Assembly (NCBI GenBank): GCA_022578965.1
Contig: MU400520.1
Span: 489,623 to 553,622 of the forward strand
Origin: Xylaria sp. FL1777
Taxonomy: Eukaryota > Ascomycota > Sordariomycetes > Xylariales > Xylariaceae
Reading direction: 5' to 3'
Length of the DNA stretch: 64,000 nt
Positions 53,805-64,000 of the stretch are shown here, piece after piece. Every line of letters begins with the position of its first letter. The stretch's first letter is position 1. Both the position numbers and the translations under genes were made by a program. The notes beneath the pieces are model-generated. The model saw nothing but the letters and a program-made list of their open reading frames with translations, ran no database searches and had not been told where the DNA came from.

Positions 53805-54446
53805 ATGTCCCTGCGACAGACGCTTTCCATCGACGCCCTGGCGCCCGTGGCGTCGTCGGCCAGTAGTCAGAAGACGGCGGTCGTCGAGTCCGAGTTCGCG
53901 GCGGACCATCACCACGGCAGCAGGCAGAACGAGAATGCGTGGGCCGAGTGGAGACGGAACAGCAGCAGCAATAGCAGCAGGAGACACAATCAGCAGCAAG
54001 CGTCATACTATCACCTGTTCCCGACCGTCCCGCGATATCCCCTCAACGCCTACCTGCCCCCGGGAAGCGCAGCGGCGGCCGGAGTCCCAACGACGCATTA
54101 CCACCACCACCATCGCCCCGTTTCGGCGCCCACGATTCGCCAGCCTGGGTTCCCGTGCGGTGCCGTGTCCGGTATTAGGGGCCTGCGCGTTCATAGCGCG
54201 CCGAGTCGCTTGTCGCATGTCAAGGCCACTGTCTGCGTTGTGCTGGCCATTGCCGTCATCTTCATTGTTGTGCTTGTCTTGGCGTATGTAATGCCTCTCA
54301 TCTCACCACGTCGCAAGATACGGGGTACTGACGTTTTATATATAGCCTTGTGTCGAATAGGAATAGCCCATAAAGATGAGGGGGGGGAATCGACAACGTG
54401 GTGTAGGCGGTACTGCTTGGAACAAGACAATGGTCGGTCGGATTAG
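53805..54446 (+). CDS. Hypothetical single-pass membrane protein
   Basis: The ATG at 53805 opens a frame of up to 213 codons, not recognised. Residues 1–140 are polar: Ser/Asn/Gln/Arg tracts (SSSNSSRRHNQQQ), then HYHHHHRP. One clear membrane helix follows at about residues 144–166 (VCVVLAIAVIFIVVLVLAYVM). A consensus donor (GTATGT) lies right at the end of the helix at about 54284. The residues after it, ending at 54446, are therefore probably read-through into an intron, and the real C-terminus is unresolved. Topology is likely a cytoplasmic N-terminus with a short external tail. Confidence 0.5.
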   Translation: MSLRQTLSIDALAPVASSASSQKTAVVESEFAADHHHGSRQNENAWAEWRRNSSSNSSRRHNQQQASYYHLFPTVPRYPLNAYLPPGSAAAAGVPTTHYHHHHRPVSAPTIRQPGFPCGAVSGIRGLRVHSAPSRLSHVKATVCVVLAIAVIFIVVLVLAYVMPLISPRRKIRGTDVLYIALCRIGIAHKDEGGESTTWCRRYCLEQDNGRSD

Positions 54447-54577
54447 GCTGAGTTGAGTTATAGTGTTCCTCATGACTACTTTAAGGGGGTATTGAAGGCA
54501 TTCTTGGTCATATTGGAAAGGCGCAAGGGACGATGATAAGAAGTGCCTATGACGAAATGCAGCCTTATGACGAACAT

Positions 54578-56440
54578 TCAAAGATGGACAAGTGAGCGGA
54601 TGACGGCCACAATCGGCGGGACGGATGTAAATAGCACCGTGATGGTACCAAACAGACTCATGGAAAGACTCGACAGGGCCGCGGCTCGCGGGTCAGTGCG
54701 CAAGAGTAACGCGGTTGCGATAGCGGAAGAATTCGCTCCTAACGTGACGCCTCGGGTAACGTAGTCGTCTGTGGAAATCACTCAAGCGTGAGCCGAAGTT
54801 TCCTCTTCATAACCGAGGTATTCATTCGCAAGTAAGAGATAGGGGGTACATACCTTCGGGGATCCTAAGCAAAGCGAGCATCTTCTGTCCAATCAAGACC
54901 CCGACGATCCCACTCGTGATGGCCAGCGCCGCGACCGTGTTGGAGTCGCCGCCGAGGTTAGCCACGGCCGGTATCGCAAGGGCCAGAGTCAGACTGCGCG
55001 CCGTAAACGCAAGGCTGCGCTCGGCGCTGATGCCGATGGCGAAGCATATGTACGGGTACGCGAACAGCGAGCCGGTGGAGATCAGGATGTTGGGGAGCAC
55101 GATGGCGAAGAAATGCTGCTTTAGCTCGCGCCGGTACTGGTACATGGGCAAGGCGAGGGAGACGATGCTGGCGTCCAAGACGCTGGCGAATACGTCTCCG
55201 GCCCCGGGCAGTTGATGTATACCATCCCAAACTTTCAAATATGTGGCGCCCGTGCGGAATTCTCTCAACGTGGCATCAAGGCTGTGGCCCTTGATCAAGC
55301 CGAGAACCCAGAACCCTAGAACTGTAAACAGGGAAGACACCAAGACGGGATGCAAGTATTGCCTCCAGTTTGATGGGAAGGACATTGCGGCGAAGTAGGT
55401 CAGAATGCTGAATGTCAATTGTAGCGGCATCGCGTAGCCGATGGTGTAATAGATCGGTATACCTACGAATGTGAAAAGGAGCATATAAATGACGATATCT
55501 AGCCTACTCGATACGGCCAACGCCCATCTAGTCGCTCGTGAAGATCGAACTGGAGTCTGTACTGGAGGATCCGCTTGTCGTCCATCGGCATCCTGCGATG
55601 ACTCACGAGAGGTTTGGTGAGTGGGCAGAGAATCTCGAGATCCAGGCTGGGGCTGCAGTTCTATAGCTTCTGCTGCTACGGTTACTTCCGAGGCAGATGT
55701 CGTAGTTGGGCTGTCCTCCGATCTTGATATCGCAGTCATGGGTATCTCATCATTCTCGGGCCCAAGCTCTTCTGCTCGTTCGGTCATGGCTCGCTTGGAT
55801 GATCCGAGCACAACCTGGAGGCCTCGAGCCATATAGGCGGCCAATGCCATCATCACGAGGAACCCGATCACTACTAGGTTAGCGGAATTTATTCCAATGT
55901 TCAGCAAGGACATGACACACCAAACACAGCTATGATTTTAAGCACTTCAATGCCGCCAATTGAAGGGCTTAGAGGCAATGATACGAAAGACGGCGTAAAG
56001 AAGACGTTGATCCATCGCAATGACCACCCGCCCTATGCTAAGGTTAGTCTCGACTTTGGGTATTCCAATGCGATGCTATTGGCCAACGAACCGGTATTTC
56101 GAAGACGGAGATGATGCGTCTCGTCCGGTGCTCCCCGATAACTTTCTCTAGCAGCAGCAAGCCGAGAAATAGGATCACGAGGCACGCGACAGAGGCTGGG
56201 AAAGAAACGGCGCCCAGCTGTAGGAGCTTGTTGACGCCAAAGGCAATCGCAAGAATTGCCAAGATGCCCGTCGGGACATAGAACCACGCTCTTATCAGCT
56301 GGTTCGCCGACCTTCGCGCTACCTGCGAAGACGTGTGTCAGCGTTACTGCTTCGGGAGAAAGGGAAGAAGCGTCTTAACCTACCAGCTGGACTGCGACGA
56401 CGAGGTCGTTCGCTACGGTGCTGTCTTCTTCTGTAGGCAT
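54578..56440 (-). CDS. LrgA–LrgB fusion membrane protein (PLGG1/LrgB family)
   Basis: Five exons on the minus strand: 56440–56384; 56322 to about 56092; about 56015–55916; about 55875–54852; and about 54765–54578. Exon 1 (MPTEEDSTVANDLVVAVQL) joins exon 2 with an LrgA-like set of helices: IRAWFYVPTGILAILAIAFG, then ASVACLVILFLGLLLLEKVIG. WINVFFTPSFVSLP is the LrgA end motif. After a hydrophilic loop (ERAEELGPEND … QPGSRDSLPTHQ) comes an LrgB domain of about six helices: FAAMSFPSNWRQYLHPVL, SLDATLREFRTGA, PGAGDVFASVLDASIVSLALPMY, SLTLALAIP and TRGVTLGANSSAIATALLL. Bacterial LrgA and LrgB are separate; the fused form occurs in fungi and in plant PLGG1, a chloroplast glycolate/glycerate carrier. 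The fungal substrate is unknown. Confidence 0.85.
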
Positions 56441-57125
56441 TGTATATCCAGAGGCGAATATGAACGATCTCCCTCGTCCTATATCAACACTACTTCAGGC
56501 CGGCCGTTCTGTCGAGGTCCTCTACAAGAAAGAGTCAAGGTCTCCTTGTCCCGCAAACTCCCGTCCGGGTATGAAATAAATACCTAGGGATAGTTACCCA
56601 GCTGCTCTAAGATTCAGCGACTCGGATTCTTTCTCTCTTGGAATTATCACAAGGCGATTCAGTAATAAATGGAAAACCTGCAGTGAATATTTATGTGTAT
56701 TTCTTAGTTATTAGCATATGCGAGACTTGACTTGTGATTTGCAGATTTGGCATGCAAAAGTTAAGATGTAAGATGGGGATGCTTAGACTAGCGGATGAGA
56801 AGCAGCCCGACCTCGGAAGACTTCGGCCCTCATTCTAATGCCGAATAGCATCATCATCAACGTCACCCACGACAGATTAATTCAATCCTACTGTCAGCAT
56901 TTGAATTGCGCGTACATTTTATTGCGCATCGCATCAAGACTTGTCCATACCGCATCTTGTCCTAGCCAAGCACCGACCATTTTTCTATCTTCCCTGCAAA
57001 GAGACGAGGTGTCCATTATACCAGACCAACCTTGGTAGTCAGCCGGATGATACGCGGCAATACGGCGAAAGTCACGCCGACAATGCCGTGGAGACAATAA
57101 GGCAGATTCTGAAATATCTTAGGTC
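56441..57125. other. Intergenic, nothing recognised
   Basis: Upstream of the LrgAB gene and downstream of the 2EXR gene. Small frames at 56838–57129 are shadows or chance. Confidence 0.6.
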
Positions 57126-58207
57126 TTAGTACCACTGTCTAAGATCCTGTAGTAGCTGTTCATCTCCTTTAACGGTTGTGTCTTGCACGTCACCCCACAT
57201 CAGAGCCTTGAATTCGATGCTATGTTTCCGGGGATGACCTCGCATCTCCTTCTTCCATTCATATTTTATGTTCACGACGTGCCTAAAGGTCTGAAGATAG
57301 TAGAGATTATCTAGTTCGTTGTTAAGAATCTCGCAGTATGTTCCCGTGCGATCATGGAACTCATTGAGACCGTTCTCTTGAGCTTTTTCTATATCACAAT
57401 AAATAAGCCAGCTGCAGCTATGGGTATCAATGCGATGGACCAGAACTCACCTTGTATATATCTAAATACAGTGCGTTTATTCTCCTTGGAGGCAGCCAGT
57501 CCCAGTAGATACCGCGAGATGTAACCCTTCCCACGTCCGCCCTTCATGATAGAGGAGATGACGTAGAAGGTCTTAAGATTCTCGAAGAATTGGATAAATC
57601 GAACAATTGCCACAGCACAAGGCGAGTCGTGTTCGTGAACCAGGTAAGTGCACGTGCATTCAAAGGGCTTGTACTTGCGAGTCCCCTTAAATCCTTGTTC
57701 AAGGAATTCTACATCTACTCCGATTCGAGTGATACCCGCGAAGACTCCCAGATTGTCACGGATGGTCAGTAGAGATAGGGAGCCCCTTGTCTCTCCGTAG
57801 TTGAACCGGAATGTAACGACGTCAGTGTCGCAGTCGACCAGAGTCCGGGCGCACTTCTCCTTCGCCCTGGCCGAACGTCTTGGCGTAGAGTCTTTGTAAA
57901 GAACTTTGGCACGGCGCTCGAATCTGAGAAAATAATCATAAGAATATCGATCGATTTGGGACAAGTTGCGTCGCTCACGCCAGGTAGACGCGTCCTTCTT
58001 CTGATTATCGTCTGGCCGGACAACGAGTCTGCTGGGATTGGCCGGGTCTATGCTGAGTCGGACGCGCTGAACGCCAGCAGACCAATACGCGTAAACATAC
58101 TTCCAAACCATCAACTTTAGCTCGGGTGGGAGTCTTGGATAGAAAGGGAACTCGAGTTTTGCCTCGGTAGATGGGGCTGGCTCGGTGTTGTTCTCGACGG
58201 CTTCCAT
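57126..58207 (-). CDS. 2EXR-domain protein
   Basis: Two exons, 58207–57451 and 57388–57126, total 1020 nt (339 aa). The intron removal replaces a read-through tail (…LFIVI) by EKAQENGLNEFHDRTGTYCE and ends DLRQWY. Near the N-terminus, residues 20–38 (FPFYPRLPPELKLMVWKYV) are the hallmark of the fungal 2EXR family, followed by the two conserved aromatic/Arg-rich elements (QVRLSID-like RVRLSIDPANPSR, and LVDCDTDVVTFRFNYGE). The family is abundant in filamentous ascomycetes; biochemical role is unknown. No signal peptide or membrane helix. Confidence 0.85.
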
Positions 58208-59156
58208 ATTTGAAGAAGATGAGCCTCGAGGTAGACTTGCAGCCTCTGAGTTTCACAGCCCCAGATATTGAATGACGGCGAGAAGCACGATATCTGGGCA
58301 CGACGATGTGGGTGTGAAAGGTAAGGATGCCGTCACACCTCTATTAGGCGGTTTGTGGGATAGTTGCCCTATTTAATTGTTAAATTTTTGAGTGACATGT
58401 GCAAGCTGCGGCACGAGTTTCCCTATGACCCTATGACGTATAACAGCAACCACTGTGAAATCGGGGCAGGAGCCGGGCGGCAGATGTATTTTCTATATGA
58501 TGTACAGAGGCAGGTAGATAGGATATCAGTGCTGCCTGACTGTGGAATGATGGCCGAGGAATGTAAGCTCAGGTATACATATTCAATTAGAACCTGTACT
58601 CCGCTCCCTCGCTATGGTAGCTAAAAGAAGATATCTGGGTTAGCATACCTTCTGCAGGGTGAATGTGAAAAACGGGCCTACTTGCCGAGTAATTGAATAC
58701 AAAGCTGGGCAAGAACAAAGGCTTCGGATCGTTATCTAATTAGAAAGGGAGGAGGCAAGAGTAGATGGGAAACGACCTAATGAAATAAGTTGGTATTATT
58801 GGTGAGTCAGCTGTAACCAGAATGGCGGTGCTTAGGTAGTTTCCTCAAGACTATACATGTGCCCAGCTTAAAAACTGCGTGGGACAAGAGCCTAATGTAG
58901 GTATACCGGTATATACCTACATCGACCCGGTGGCACTGAATATTCTTTCAGCTGAAAATGAAACAAACATACGTCACAAAAGCGTAGTATACGTTGCCAT
59001 CTACTTCTTACATGTCACAGTACGTATAGAAGGTTAAACAACAGAGCAATAGTATAACTGCCAAGTTATCTCTAGTAAACTCCATGATATCTTGATCTCT
59101 TAGGCCGTAAAACTACATAGTCTACAGAAGAATACATATGAATATGCCTAACTATA
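58208..59156. other. Intergenic, near-palindrome at 58897–58920
   Basis: 2EXR promoter and Cft2 3' flank. GTAGGTATACCGGTATATACCTAC at 58897–58920 is a near-perfect palindrome around the 12-bp perfect core TATACCGGTATA. No gene is supported; the frame at 58364–58624 lacks features. Confidence 0.5.
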
Positions 59157-62106
59157 TTACGCCCCAGCAACTACCGCCAAATTCTCATATATCGTGCGCT
59201 TCACGGCATAAAACGTGCCACCTATCTGGCCAGCCGGACCACCTCCGAAAGGGAGGCCGATGCTCTCGACATCGATACGGCCCGTCGCCGTCTTCCGAAC
59301 CATCACGGAGCCATCAATCAGGAGCGTACCCTCTCCTCGGAACTCGGCCGTGTGGCCGGATTGCTGCATCGCTTTCCGTAGGTCAGCCAATCGCAGATCT
59401 CCGACGTGAAGAGGTTGAGCCACAGAGCGAGTTGCCGACGTCATATTCATGGGCAGTATGTCCAGAGTTGGCTCTCCTGGAGCTTCTGCTGGCTCGCTTG
59501 ACTGCGCATCTTCTGTTTTGATGCGTTTGTTTGCCGTGTCCTCGTCACCATTTCGTGTGAGCTGCCTCTGCACCGCGAGGAGCCGGCCAGTTACCGTCGC
59601 AATGCTCAATCCACGGACACTCTGCCATTTCAACTGTTTTACCAGGCTTGGAGCGAGTTTGACCACCCAAGCATTCGTATCAACACTTGCGTCAACGGTA
59701 GTCCCCATGTCCGGCGTATATATGTCAAATGAGCCCTCTGCCATGAGCTTCTTACAATCGGAAGCCAACGTCATTGTATCTTCACTGCTTCCCCCCACAA
59801 GAATAAGCTTTCGGGGCTGGATGAGAGGTATAAGCATGTGGAGACTGCGCTTGTCGTGAATACCGGCGAAATCCACGAAATCAATCTGTAGTCTGACCAC
59901 TATCTTTTCCGTCGTGAGAACTAACTTTGATGGGCCATTCACCGTGTCATCCGGATCGTCGGGGATTGCGTCCAGCTCGTCGTCAAAACCGCCATCTGGG
60001 AATGCCATTTGAAGCTCGTCAGTAAGGTTCCGTGTCAGTGCTGGTCGCTTGTTGGATTGTGATCCATGGTTCTTGTTCGCAAGAATGGCGTCGTCCCATT
60101 TGCGCTTCTTCCCCAAATTGTCGTGGTTATCACCCTTGCCGAGCTGATCTATGTCAACCCCATCACCATCTTCTCGTTCCTCTGCTCTGAGGAAATCCTC
60201 CGGTCGGATAACTTCGCCATATTCGTCGTCACGTTTCCGTCGCACCGGGTGAGGATACATTCTATCTCTTCCTTTCTTATCCCTTATATCAAAATCATGT
60301 ACACCCTTCTTCTTCAGCAGTATATTAATACCCAAATCCTCGTCAGTAAGTGCAGCTTTCTTCCTGCCCACCTGACCGAGAGTCGTTGCAGCATTCAGAG
60401 CTCGACCCTGTTGCTCATTCTCGGAATCTTCTGACTCGGACGACGATTCGGAAACATCATCTCCCACATCCCCAGACGTCTCCAATGTAGCTACCACCCC
60501 ACCCTGTAGAGTCGTCTGTAGTTGGCGCTGTTGGGCCAGCCATTGCTGATATCGGACGAGATCGTTACCTTCCAGAGCCTGCTTCTGGGTCTCTGTGAAG
60601 TCAAGATCATGCGAGACGTCGCCGCTAGGTTCGCCCCCCGTGGCATTGTCGTGACGAGTTTTCCACCAGGCCCAGAGAGTTCTCGCTAAGGACGGATGTG
60701 ATGATGAAGCCAAGGACGGATACTCGGTCAAAATGACCATATTGATAGGGTCTTGGGCGAGCTGCTTCAACACTGATTTCGAAAATCCCCACTCGAGGCT
60801 TGCGTCACTAGCAATGATGACTTTGCCAACGGGGGCATCACCGTTGCCATCGCGTGAAAGCACCTTATCGACTTGCCCTCTCCTGTCCAGAAGCCGTAGA
60901 TATCTGAAGTCAAAAGGCCCGGCTTCTTTCCCTTGCTTCGTCCCGTCTGTCGCCCCATTCGGTCTTCTAGATCCATCGGCAACGGCTTCGAACTCGCGTA
61001 CAATACTGTCGTCCATCCACTCCAACATACTTCTGGCATATCTCATGACACTATGGACATTGCGTCCTGCCAAGTATAGTTTGGCAGAGTCAAGGTTGCC
61101 ATCGCTAGAGGACGAATCATCTCTCCATGCATGCTCTAGTAGATAAGCTAGCTCTAGGACACGGGCACTAGAGTCCGTAGGTATGAGGACTGTCCCGCCC
61201 TTGGCGACACACGACCTCACTTTATCGAGGAGTTGCTCGTCTCGTTTGCTCCGGCCCCCGGAGAGAGATGGTTTTTCACCACCACGGCTGCTACAGACCA
61301 GAGCTGTCGGCTTTCTCAATTGTTCGATGACCTCGGCACCGCCGCCACCGGCACCCCCTAGCCATGCAGCACCAGAATAAACATTCTCGCGCCCTTGATT
61401 CCAATCCACGGCGTATACAATAGACTCCAGGCCGTGCTGTATATGCCAGATAGTGCCACCTAGGGTGTGGCCGGAGTTGTAGGCGGTGATGGTCAGACCG
61501 TTGAGCGGCGGGGAGAAGGGCGAACCAAGAGGCTGGTGCGGCTGCGAGTACTTCAGTGGATGGACGAGGGAGAAGTACGTGGCAATCTCGTCGGCGGTAG
61601 GGGCCTGCAGAAGAAAATCGGACGAAGCATCGTGTGCCGAGTAAGATACGCCGTCAAGGGCACTCAGCGGAATGGTGGTGGCAGCGGCAGGCGTCGAAGC
61701 GTACAGGTCCTGGAGGAGGGTCCGACCAAGTCCGATGATGGGGCTCGTCGCATAGACGGGGATCCGCGTGAAGAGAGGGAAGTGCTTGCAGCAGTGGGCG
61801 AAGGCGGCGATGTGCTCGGTGGTCGCATGAGTGAGGAGGATTAGGGACAGGGTCGGCACTTGTCTGCGCAGAGGTTGTTTTCCATGTAAGCCTTGTGATC
61901 TTTGTTTGTTGTCTTCTGGCCGTTGCAGTCACAACAGCGGGAGCGGGTTGGATGACATACTTCTCCAGCTCTTTGAGCTTCGCAGGATCGAATGACTCGT
62001 CCCAGCCAACGCCGACAAGGATCTTGATGCCTCCATCGAGCTCGAGAATGGACTGCGATGCTGGTGATTCGGAGAGCGCCCCTAGCAAAGGGCTGAAGGT
62101 AAACAT
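59157..62106 (-). CDS. cft2: Cleavage and polyadenylation factor subunit Cft2/CPSF2
   Basis: Two exons, 62106–61961 and 61863–59157, total 2853 nt (950 aa); the junction reads KELEK|QVPTLSLILLTH. Cft2 is the catalytically dead partner of the Ysh1/CPSF73 nuclease in the nuclear complex that cuts and polyadenylates pre-mRNA. The start (MFTFSPLLGALSESPASQSI) fits the family. Where active metallo-beta-lactamases have H-x-H-x-D-H, this protein has HATTEH, so zinc ligands are missing. FPLFTRIPVYATSPIIGLGR, SGHTLGGTIWHIQHGLESIVYAVDWN and the beta-CASP region follow. A long acidic, Ser/Glu-rich insert with KKKGVHDFDIRDKKGRDRMYP occupies about residues 470–640. The C-terminal part keeps VDFAGIHDKRSLHMLIPLIQPRKLILVGG. 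Confidence 0.95.
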
Positions 62107-62520
62107 GGCTGCATGGTCTTATTCCGTACCCTTGCCAGTGCCTTGCGCCTCGTTGCTAATTGTCCATCAACAAGGGGACTGTCGCGAATCCTTCTGAGGC
62201 GAGTGAGAAAGTGCCTGCGATAAGGTGTATCGCCAAGGTAGGGATGTAGTTTAGATACCGGCCATTCTGATGTATGGAGGTCGTGTTGGAGAATGAAGGA
62301 ATGAATGTTGAATGATGTCGCGCGTCAAAGAATTCCATGCTAGGGACGACCTGCCTAGATACCCGAGTACCAAGATTAATTATGTACCTGGATAGGTACT
62401 TGAGTACTTCCTAGTATAGGTAATCTCCACTGAAATACATAGTTACGGTGGCCCATAGCGAAAAAGTGTGCCAGAACCAAGGCAACCCCACCTAACTCCT
62501 TCTACCTACCCCTCGGGTAT
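62107..62520. other. cft2 upstream region with short TACC/GGTA motifs
   Basis: Upstream of cft2. From 62341 onward it contains many TACCTA/TAGGTA-type words (for example ACCTGGATAGGTACTTGAG) before composition drops into the AT-rich block. Confidence 0.55.
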
Positions 62521-64000
62521 TCATCTACACCTAGGCAGCTAATAATTTACCTACTTTCTACTTTTTTTATCACACTTTTTTAATTGTACTACTCTATATA
62601 TTTTAGTACTTATTAACGCAATCTTATAAAAAACTAAATTCTATTTAATTAAGCTTATTTAAATGCTATATAATTATTTTTAAAGAAATATTTTTTTAAT
62701 TGTTATATATAAAGCTAAATATATATATATAATTACAAATAGCTATATTTATAAAAATTTGCAGCTATATTACTATAGTTATATATTGCTATATTTACTA
62801 ATAATATATTTATATAGCTTAATTAAAACTAATTTTATTTATTATTTATTTTGTTAAGCTACTATAAACTAAGTTTATTATTTTTTATATTTTAAGATTT
62901 TATATTACTTTTTTTAAATATAGCATATTTTTTTTATATATAACTTGCTTTTTTTAAATATATTTAGCTTTTTTTATATATAGCTTGCTTTTTTTATATA
63001 TAATTTGCTTTTTTTATATATAACTTGCTTTTTTTATATATAATTTGTTTTTTTTATATATAATATACTTTTTTTATATATAATATATTTAAAGCATTTA
63101 TTTTTTTAATACTTATTTATATATTTAATAATATAATATATTTAATAATAGTATTTAAAACTTTTAGTAGTTTTACATTTAAAAACGAACTTTTTTTTTA
63201 AAAAAAAAATATTTTTAAAAACGCAAAAAATTATAAACTTAAAATCAAATTAATAGCATAAATATTTTAAAAGCTACTTAAAAGCAAATATAATAATATT
63301 TAAATAATTTTAAACAAATTAATAATAAATGCTTTTTATATTTTTATAATGTAATAATATTTAATTAAATAAGTTTAAATAATTGTTTATTTTATTAAAC
63401 TAAAGCAAATTATAAAAAATAGCAAAAAATATAATGCAAAATAAAGCTTATTAAATTTTATATATATAATAGCTTTTGCTTAATATATATTTATAAATCA
63501 AAAAAAAATTAAAATATATAAGCAATATTAAAGCAAAAATTACAAAAAACTTTATATTAACTATATAGCAAAAAACAAAAAAAGCTTTTTAAAAGCATAC
63601 ATTAATTATTACTTTTTTAAAAATAATTATTGCTGCTTTTATTAATAAAATATATATTATAATAGTTTAATTAAGCTTGTTTAAATGTTAATAAGTATAT
63701 TAAAATTAAAAAAAAAGCTAAAAAAAAAAAAAAAAGCAAATAAAAAAAAATTTTTTAAGTTTATACTTAAGTTGTTTAAAAATGCAACAAATGTAAAGCT
63801 TGCAAAATAGAAATTAAAATATAAAAAAAAAAAGCAAAAACATAAAATAATAAGTACGCCTTTAAAAAAAAAACACTACAAATAAATAAAAAAAAAATGT
63901 TAAAAATAAAAAAAAAATGTTTATAAAAAACTAAAAAAAATAAAAATAATATAACAATAATTAATTAAAATTAATAAAAATAAAACATAAAAAAATTTAA
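62521..64000. repeat. Extreme AT-rich block (RIP-like), continuing past the window
   Basis: From about 62530 to the end the sequence is nearly all A and T, with long T- and A-runs, TATATA tracts and almost no CpG. There are no coding frames. This fits a RIP-degraded repeat isochore, or centromeric/subtelomeric DNA, in a filamentous ascomycete. The left part carries T-runs and the right part A-runs on this strand. Confidence 0.8.
62901..63080. repeat. 20-bp tandem array, nine copies
   Basis: Nine units of exactly 20 bp lie in register; the consensus is TAATTTGCTTTTTTTATATA. Differences are mainly in the first eight bases (TAACTTGC, TAGCTTGC, TATTTAGC, TAATATAC). Each unit has a run of at least five T followed by TATATA (AAATA in two units). 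Confidence 0.85.

Overview
The window reads as nuclear DNA of a filamentous ascomycete (Pezizomycotina, probably a Sordariomycete). Genes are split by short GT–AG introns of roughly 50–110 nt and separated by intergenic gaps of 0.3–4 kb. Families typical of such fungi are present: a HET-domain protein, a 2EXR protein, an LrgA–LrgB fusion, a cytochrome b5–acyl-CoA dehydrogenase fusion and trehalose-6-phosphate synthase. The last 1.5 kb is an almost pure A+T block of the kind produced by repeat-induced point mutation (RIP) or found near centromeres and telomeres. All exon joins below were read by eye from reading frames and splice signals; no search was run.

Layout. 0.5–4.1 kb: a compact RBR-type E3 ligase and an arylsulfatase. 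4.7–22.1 kb: a loose accessory region with an ATP-grasp ligase, a tyrosinase carrying an in-frame stop, an MFS transporter, a hypothetical protein, a PHBH-type FAD monooxygenase and a second, intact tyrosinase. These could form a small oxidative secondary-metabolite locus in which the ATP-grasp enzyme makes an amide or peptide bond and the tyrosinases and monooxygenase oxidise phenols. No PKS, NRPS or terpene synthase is visible and the gaps are wide, so this is inference. 24.3–25.9 kb: trehalose-6-phosphate synthase. 26.5–31.4 kb: a secreted beta-lactamase-fold serine hydrolase and a HET protein. 33.2–36.9 kb: cytochrome b5–acyl-CoA dehydrogenase, whose upstream region holds three FarA/FarB-type fatty-acid response cores, and an alpha/beta hydrolase.

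38.9–48.2 kb: a probably broken conserved fungal gene, a short-chain dehydrogenase, a GH43 exo-1,3-beta-galactanase-like enzyme with a CBM35-like tail, a P-loop kinase, and a Ser/Thr-rich protein with paired cysteines. 50.4–62.1 kb: a long coiled-coil protein with a PP1-docking-like motif, a single-pass membrane protein, the LrgA–LrgB fusion, a 2EXR protein and the cleavage/polyadenylation factor subunit Cft2/CPSF2. 62.5–64 kb: the AT-rich block, including nine head-to-tail 20-bp units with phased T-tracts.

Most notable points: the RBR gene has a 14-nt micro-exon, and an intron splits its catalytic cysteine codon; tyrosinase 1 has a single TAA that a C-to-T change would explain; the GH43 enzyme has Gln where I expect a conserved Glu; and Zn2Cys6-type CGG repeats lie in the sulfatase/ATP-grasp divergent promoter.
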